Positions 58,660-64,000 of a stretch of DNA of 64,000 bases are shown here, one piece after another. The notes below the pieces were generated by a model. It was not told the origin of the DNA and searched no databases. It saw nothing but the letters and a program-made list of their open reading frames with translations. The DNA is from Strigops habroptila (lineage: Eukaryota > Chordata > Aves > Psittaciformes > Psittacidae): NCBI RefSeq assembly GCF_004027225.2, contig NC_044289.2, forward strand, positions 3,957,761 to 4,021,760, read 5' to 3'. Each line of letters starts with the position of its first letter. The stretch's first letter is position 1. A program made the position numbers and the translations under genes.

Positions 58660-58740
58660 AGGAACAGAAAGAGATGCAGTAATTTGGCCCTTGGTCTCAA
58701 AGAGGTGCACAGTGGAGCCAAGAGTAGGACTCAGATGCTC
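58660..58740 (+). repeat. MIR-like ancient SINE fragment (weak)
   Basis: AATTTGGCCCTTGGTCTCAA, GGTGCACAGTGGAGCCAAG and GTAGGACTCAGATGCTC follow the order of the MIR-type core (TGACTTGCCCAAGGTCACA, GTGGCAGAGC, AGGACTAGAACCCAGGT). Strongly decayed, so family and limits are uncertain. Confidence 0.35.
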
Positions 58741-60523
58741 TTTGATGCATCATGTCCATCTGCTCCCCCATATTTTCTCTCCCCTTGCACACTTTTGAGT
58801 TTTTGTTATCATCAGGAGAAGGCTTTAGGAGCAAGATAAGCAGGGTATATAACCTTCAGGTCTCCAGCAGGCAGGATTGGAGCAGGCCATGAGCCATTTG
58901 CTTTTTCATATCCCTTAGTGTCTCTGGGATTTATGATGTTCAGACTTGGTTTGGCCTCAACTTTCTCTTATTCTCTCCCTTCTTCTGCATCTCTCCTGCA
59001 TAAAGGCCCGTTCTTGTGGCATTGCCGCACTCATCGTTGATTCCAGCTCTTCTCATAGTCAGTTGAACTTCTGAGGGATGCTACCAGATCTCTGGAGAAG
59101 CTCAATTGACTTGAATGATGGGTCCATTTAAATGGAGGGGAATTGAAGAAACAGCACTGGAATGTTCTGTTGCGTTTTTGGATGATGGAAATGTTGGCCA
59201 CATGACAGTGTCCCCTGCTTTTAGCCTTTGTCACTGTGGTGGCGTTTTCATGCAGGGCTTTGAACCCCTTTGCAGCATGGATCATCGGTGTGCAGAGACT
59301 TCTGCTGTGAAAGCCAGCGTGTCACCTCTGCTCAGCTCATTAGATATCATGATCTCGTTGTTGGTTGAAGCCCAGTGCTTCATTTCTCTGTCTCTTTAGT
59401 GCTTTTTCTGTTATAATTAAAAGCTTCATTCCGGTTTGACCTTTTGCAATGCTGTGGCATAGCTGAGGCTGAATTGAGGCTCTAAGTAAGGAGGTGTCTC
59501 CTGGCAGGCTGGGTGGCTGAACTATAACTGTTCAGCCTAACATTTACGATGACTGGCAGGAGCCCTGACTGCCCCTCCTGCCCTCCCCATGGGATCAGGC
59601 GTATAGCAGCCCATATATCAGAGTATTTTGCAGAACAGGCTGGAAAAAGTATTGTTCTTTCAATAAAATCCATGGTTACACAGGAGACATTGCTTGGGAG
59701 GCAGGAGGTGGGAATCGTCACTATTTCATGGAGATTGGAGAAAGCAGAGCAGCAATCTCACGGTGATTTATTGCCTCTGTTGTAGATCAGTAGCCCGAGA
59801 AGGCTGATTTTAAGGAGTAGATGGAAGTCACTGGATCTTCTTAATGGCCTAGGCACTGGAATGGGGGAATGGAGGCCTGGATCCAGTTTCCATCAGCTAT
59901 GGACTGTCTCAGCCCATGGCAGGGAAGGGAAAGCATCTTGAAGTCTCAGGAGGTATCCTGGCAGCTCGGAGGGCTTAAAGAAACTGACCTAAAGCAGAAC
60001 ATTTCAATAACATCAACAAAATGTTTCAATTTGAGTTTGTTTAACCCAAAACAAAATCCTCACTTTCAAAACAGAAAAAAATTAAATAATAAACCAATGA
60101 AAAACATTCTGCTTTACTGTGGAGTATTTCGGTTTAAAGAAACCCTGTTTTCCCTGAAAAAATCCCAGCCATCATGACCAGTAATTGTTGCCTGCCTCTG
60201 TCTGCTGGGTACCCTGTTCTCTGCAAGCATGAACACAATGTTCAGCAGTTCCTGTGGGATTTCTTGTGCCCCAAACCACCTCCTCAGCAGCTATCCCGAG
60301 CACTGAGCCCTGTGAACACAACTGACTGTCTGCTCTGGGTTGAGCTCCTTGCTAAGCAGCTCAGAGTCTTAGCTCAGAAAGCTCTGGGTCTGATCCTTGC
60401 AGACAAGCAGCCGGCAGCTTGTCTTTCCAGTGCAGCACGCCCCTCTCTGCTGAGGGTTAGAAAGTACTGGATTATCTCCTCACCATCACTGGCACCAAAA
60501 CCTCTGTGTCCTGATTCTTGCAG

Positions 60524-60614
60524 GGTGAAGCTGAGACCATAGAGGGGTGCTACGCCTGCTCCCAGACCGGTGACGAGAAGGACTGACAAACCCCAAGTGC
60601 CCACAGCAGTCCCG
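60524..60614 (+). other. candidate exon (plus strand), probably non-coding
   Basis: A strong acceptor (CCTCTGTGTCCTGATTCTTGCAG) ends at 60,523 and a strong donor (CCCG/GTGAGT) begins at 60,615. The 91-nt segment between them has three CpG sites, more than its surroundings. All three frames contain a stop; the longest piece is GEAETIEGCYACSQTGDEKD then stop. It would therefore be a UTR or lncRNA exon, or a poison exon, rather than an internal coding exon. Both splice sites match consensus better than almost any other pair I found in the window. Confidence 0.3.
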
Positions 60615-62570
60615 GTGAGTAACTGCGTCTTGGGTTCCTTTAGACATGAGGAATGGAGGGAGAGATCTGTGTAATTCCCTGGTGTTCTGCTGTGCGAGGC
60701 ATGATTTGGCAGTGAGATTAGAGGCAGCAAGGACACCTTGCTTGAGATGCTGAATTGGAGGAGTGGGCTTCATGCTGTATTCAGGCTGAAGGTTTTCTTT
60801 CTTGGAGCATGCTGAAAGTGGCCTCATCTTGGCCTGCTCTAAGTGTTCAAGGAGTCACAGGTTGATGGATGTGCTGAGAATCTGCCGTTCCCTCGTGCGC
60901 TGTTGGCAATAGAAATGGGATTGCTTTAATTACACCCTTACGAGCAGATTGGGCATGGTGGCTTCAGCATGTTTTCATTTCTGATTTATTGCTTGTATCT
61001 CTTCTAAAAGTTTTAAGTTTTGGTTTGTTGCGAGTGAACATGACTATGAATGTGAGCTCTGGGGAGTGCAGAGGTGGGCTCTGCTCTTGACTTCCATGGT
61101 GCACACCCCAGAGTAAGACGTTGCAAAAAGCAGCTGGGGAGAAGCGCTGTGCACAGGGGACATTGTGCTTGGGGCAGACTCAAACTTTGCACAGCTGATG
61201 TGGTGGTGAAGGAGGGTGCCCTGAGTTTAATCACAACCCTGGTGCTGCCTCTGCACGGGGTAAGCAGAGCATCCTCTTGCAAATGGGCTGGAGAAAGCAC
61301 GCAGATAGCTTGAGCTGAATGCACCTCTTTGAAGAAGAGGTTTTATGGAGGGATGCGAGAGGGTTTAGGGAGCAGGTCCAATGACAGCATGACCTAAGTA
61401 GTGGGATATGTTGATCCAGGAATCACTGTGGCTATTAGAAACTTGCTGCGCTTCCTGAGCAATGAAGTCAGTGAAGACCTGAGCTGGGAGTCTGGTTCTG
61501 TGGGAATTTCTTTTCAGTAAGAATGGAATAACAGGACTCAAGGTGAATAAAACTTGGAGTTTGCTTTTGCAGAGGGTGAATGAGTAATTGTCCTATGCAC
61601 AACTCATGACATGAAGATGGAGCAGTGTGATGTTTTCAACAGCGGACTTCCCCTTCAGAGAGATAAAAGCAAGTCCTCAGTTTCCAGTTGATCAGGGTTT
61701 GCAGTCCTGGTGTAACACGTTGGTTTTAATTGGTATCATGGTTGATTTTTTCCTTGGGAACTTACGTAGGAGTGAGAAAACCCAAATGTGATCAGATAAA
61801 ACTTGTTACACAGGCATGAGCTCTGCTGTTGCTTGGTGCACCCCAGCAGATACCACATACAGTAAATGGGATCCAAGAGTTTTACACTTCTTGCCCTATT
61901 TGGAAATCTAATCCAGGGAACTCCAAATAACAGAGGGGAAAAGATTGACCTGAACTTTTTCAAACCTGAACCAGGTAGTTGAAGGAGAAAGGAATTTGGG
62001 TCTGCTTATGATTTGTCTAAAATAATTTTCTGCTTCTAGCTTAATATACCTTCCCTTAGTAGTAGTGAGAGTATCTTGACATAAAGTAGGACTTAAAAAT
62101 TCTGACATACAGATATATTAAACAAATGAGCTGACTAAAAACCCTTTTCTGCATGAATAAGAGAACTCCTGTGCCCTAATTCCACAGACCAGGATTTAAC
62201 TCAGCAAATAAAATTACGGGATTCAGCAGCACTGAAGAATTACCTTATTTTATTAATATTCAAAACATTTTAAAAAGGAACACTGGCAGAAGTTTCTGAA
62301 AGTTTTGTTTTGGCTGTTGGCATATTAAACAGTGCTTTGAACTATGGAGCCGCCTTTTTGTACAGAGTATTTACTGTAAGTGGAGGAAAGTGTGTTTTAT
62401 CCTGTGTGCACAGACTGCAGGGCTTGAGCTGCAGCAACTTCTTCAGTCCATGAGCTCTTCGCTTTCACGAGACCGCTGAACTCTTGAATGCTGCTGTTGA
62501 TTATTTGCCTTTTTACTTTTCACTTCTCCCTCCAGTCATTGGCAGTGCACAGAATAAAGGTTGGTTCAGA

Positions 62571-62750
62571 GGAAGCTGTGAAACTGCCCATTTCTTGGGG
62601 GATGCAGGAAAAGCTGTGAAAATACCTGTCATTGAGGCAGTTAGAGAAGAGCTCTGAGAGTAACTCTGGAGAGCTGGGAAGGCTGATGAAAATGCTCATT
62701 ATTGCAGCAATGCAGGGAAGGTCACAGAAACACCTGTAATTGAGTCCACC
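62571..62750. repeat. degenerate tandem repeat with 38-bp and about 109-bp periods
   Basis: AAGCTGTGAAACTGCCCATT at 62,573 recurs as AAGCTGTGAAAATACCTGTC 38 bases later. A similar pair (GGCTGATGAAAATGCTCATT, then GGTCACAGAAACACCTGTAA) recurs about 109 bases on, again 38 bases apart. ATGCAGGRAA and ATTGAG also recur in register. This looks like a 38-bp unit duplicated, with the pair then duplicated again, followed by long decay. In one minus-strand frame (62,520-62,924) the repeats stay open, but nothing else suggests a protein. Confidence 0.6.
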
Positions 62751-64000
62751 CATACAGGGTTGGAAGTGTCCCGTAGTGAGAGCAGGACACGGAGCATCCT
62801 CAGGTAGCTCAAGAAAAACTGGATGGATGAAACTTTCTGTCTTAGAAAAGCCACCGTGTTGGAGTGTGCCATTGCAGTGTCTAATCACAAATAAAGCCAG
62901 GCTGTAATTGCTTACTCCGGTCATTTATCAGGTCCAGCAATTCCTGTCCTTCCAGGATTAGGACGGCACTCGGTAGCCCTTTAAGCTACAATCTGGTAGT
63001 GACCTTCTTAGCACCCCGTGGGCCAAGGAAGGAAGCAATGTAACAGGCTGTTTAATTTAGAAAAGACAGTGCAGGTCAGGAGGAGGGTGCAGGTATCGGT
63101 GCCCGGTGAATATTGTAGGTGCAGGCTCTGGGTAAGGGCTGTGGTGGCCAGTGCAGAGGAGGCTGCAGGATATGAACGGTGCCTTGACAGGGTTCATCAT
63201 CAACTCTAAGCAAGCTTCTCCATGCCTGAGATCCCTTCGTCAAGGAAGTGAACGTGCAGTAGGAGAACTCAGGTATCTCACTATAAAGTTGTAACTCATT
63301 CCAGAGGCTACGAGGTGTCACAAACCATGAGAAAACAGTCTCAACCCTTTAGGAGCAGCAGTGTGCAAAGCCATCGGAGCAGGCATAGCCTCCTGTTGAC
63401 TGCTGGCTCTGCTGTTTGCAATGCTCACTTCACAGCAATAACATTTCTACAAGAATGGGCAAGTATTTTGTGCCTGGTGCAGACTGGCTTTGCCCTTTGT
63501 GGCTTGTTTTCCTTTTTTATAATATAAAGAATTTATTTCTCTGTAGGCAATTAGATGGCAGGATTTCTGCAGTGGGGATTCTGATGTATGCATGCACAGG
63601 TTCTTTATTTCTCGTCTTCTCTTTGGAAGATTATTGAATGCAATATCTCATCAGCAACATCCCTTCCCAGTGCAGGGATTACAGTAGAGGACTAGGTGAA
63701 GCTGAAGTACCCAGTAGTTCAGAGCAGGGTGCAGTGCACTTTGCTTTCTGAGCCCTGTTACCAGCCCCACATGTTTCTGACCATGACTTTATGAAATAAA
63801 AGTACTTGCAAGAACACAGTAAAATTCAATTGTTTTCAGTGGCTAACACTCCCCAATCTTTATGTACAGTAAATAAATGCAAAGACCCAGTTTAAAATCC
63901 TTGCTAAGTAGATTCTCTGGAAGGATTGCCCACATGTCTGTACTGGAAGTAATCTAATGGCATGTGAAATACTTAAGAGCTGGAGCATGTTCCCAGGCAC

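Larger units (their letters stand above)
56818..64000. other. non-coding block at right end of window
   Basis: No firm exon apart from the candidate at 60,524. A perfect palindrome (58,384-58,409), a MIR-like fragment (58,660-58,740) and an old tandem repeat (62,571-62,750) are listed separately. 57,211-57,400 and 61,930-62,400 are AT-rich with several TAAT cores and look like vertebrate conserved non-coding DNA, which only an alignment could confirm. No CR1 tail is visible after 56,817. Confidence 0.45.

Noticed and set aside
1..64000. Bacterial-style operons, CRISPR arrays, toxin-antitoxin or phage genes
   Set aside because: CR1 LINEs, a CpG island, low coding density and splice-like signals show vertebrate (avian) nuclear DNA. 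No repeat-spacer array or gene cluster is present.

Overview
This window looks like nuclear DNA from a bird, mostly non-coding. The main evidence is ten 5'-truncated CR1 LINE copies, recognisable by the CR1 3' end (ATTCTATG-type tail) and the 3' UTR that precedes it. There is also one compact CpG island in otherwise CpG-poor sequence, and a few decayed MIR-like and palindromic repeats. I see no bacterial, phage or plasmid genes, no CRISPR array and no rRNA or tRNA gene. Nearly all open frames are short, unspliced chance frames. I did not recognise any protein family well enough to give a gene symbol.

Layout. 1-14.2 kb is intergenic or intronic sequence with two CR1 fragments (6.2-7.0 kb), purine/G-rich tracts (2.7 and 3.2 kb) and a near-perfect 38-bp tandem duplication (9.5 kb). 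14.76-16.06 kb is a CpG island, almost certainly a promoter. It has GC boxes and a GTGAGT splice donor (15,576), and is followed at 16,221-16,336 by the best coding candidate in the window: a plus-strand exon with an acceptor, an ATG, a hydrophobic signal-peptide-like N-terminus and a GTAAGG donor in phase 1. 16.4-34.6 kb contains no CR1 that I can see and would be a long intron if that gene is real. It holds an 18-bp perfect inverted repeat (24.2 kb) and an AT-rich, homeodomain-motif-rich stretch (33.0-33.5 kb). 34.6-56.8 kb is where most CR1 copies lie, including a head-to-head inverted pair around 36-37.4 kb and an internally deleted copy at 43.9 kb. 56.8-64 kb has a perfect 26-bp palindrome, a candidate non-coding exon and an old imperfect tandem repeat.

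Working model (inference): a plus-strand gene for a secreted or membrane protein starts in the CpG island and runs rightward through long introns, with downstream exons mostly or wholly outside the window. Several other exon-like segments with good splice sites are listed on both strands with low confidence; some may be lncRNA or alternative exons and some will be chance. No new multi-gene system is evident.
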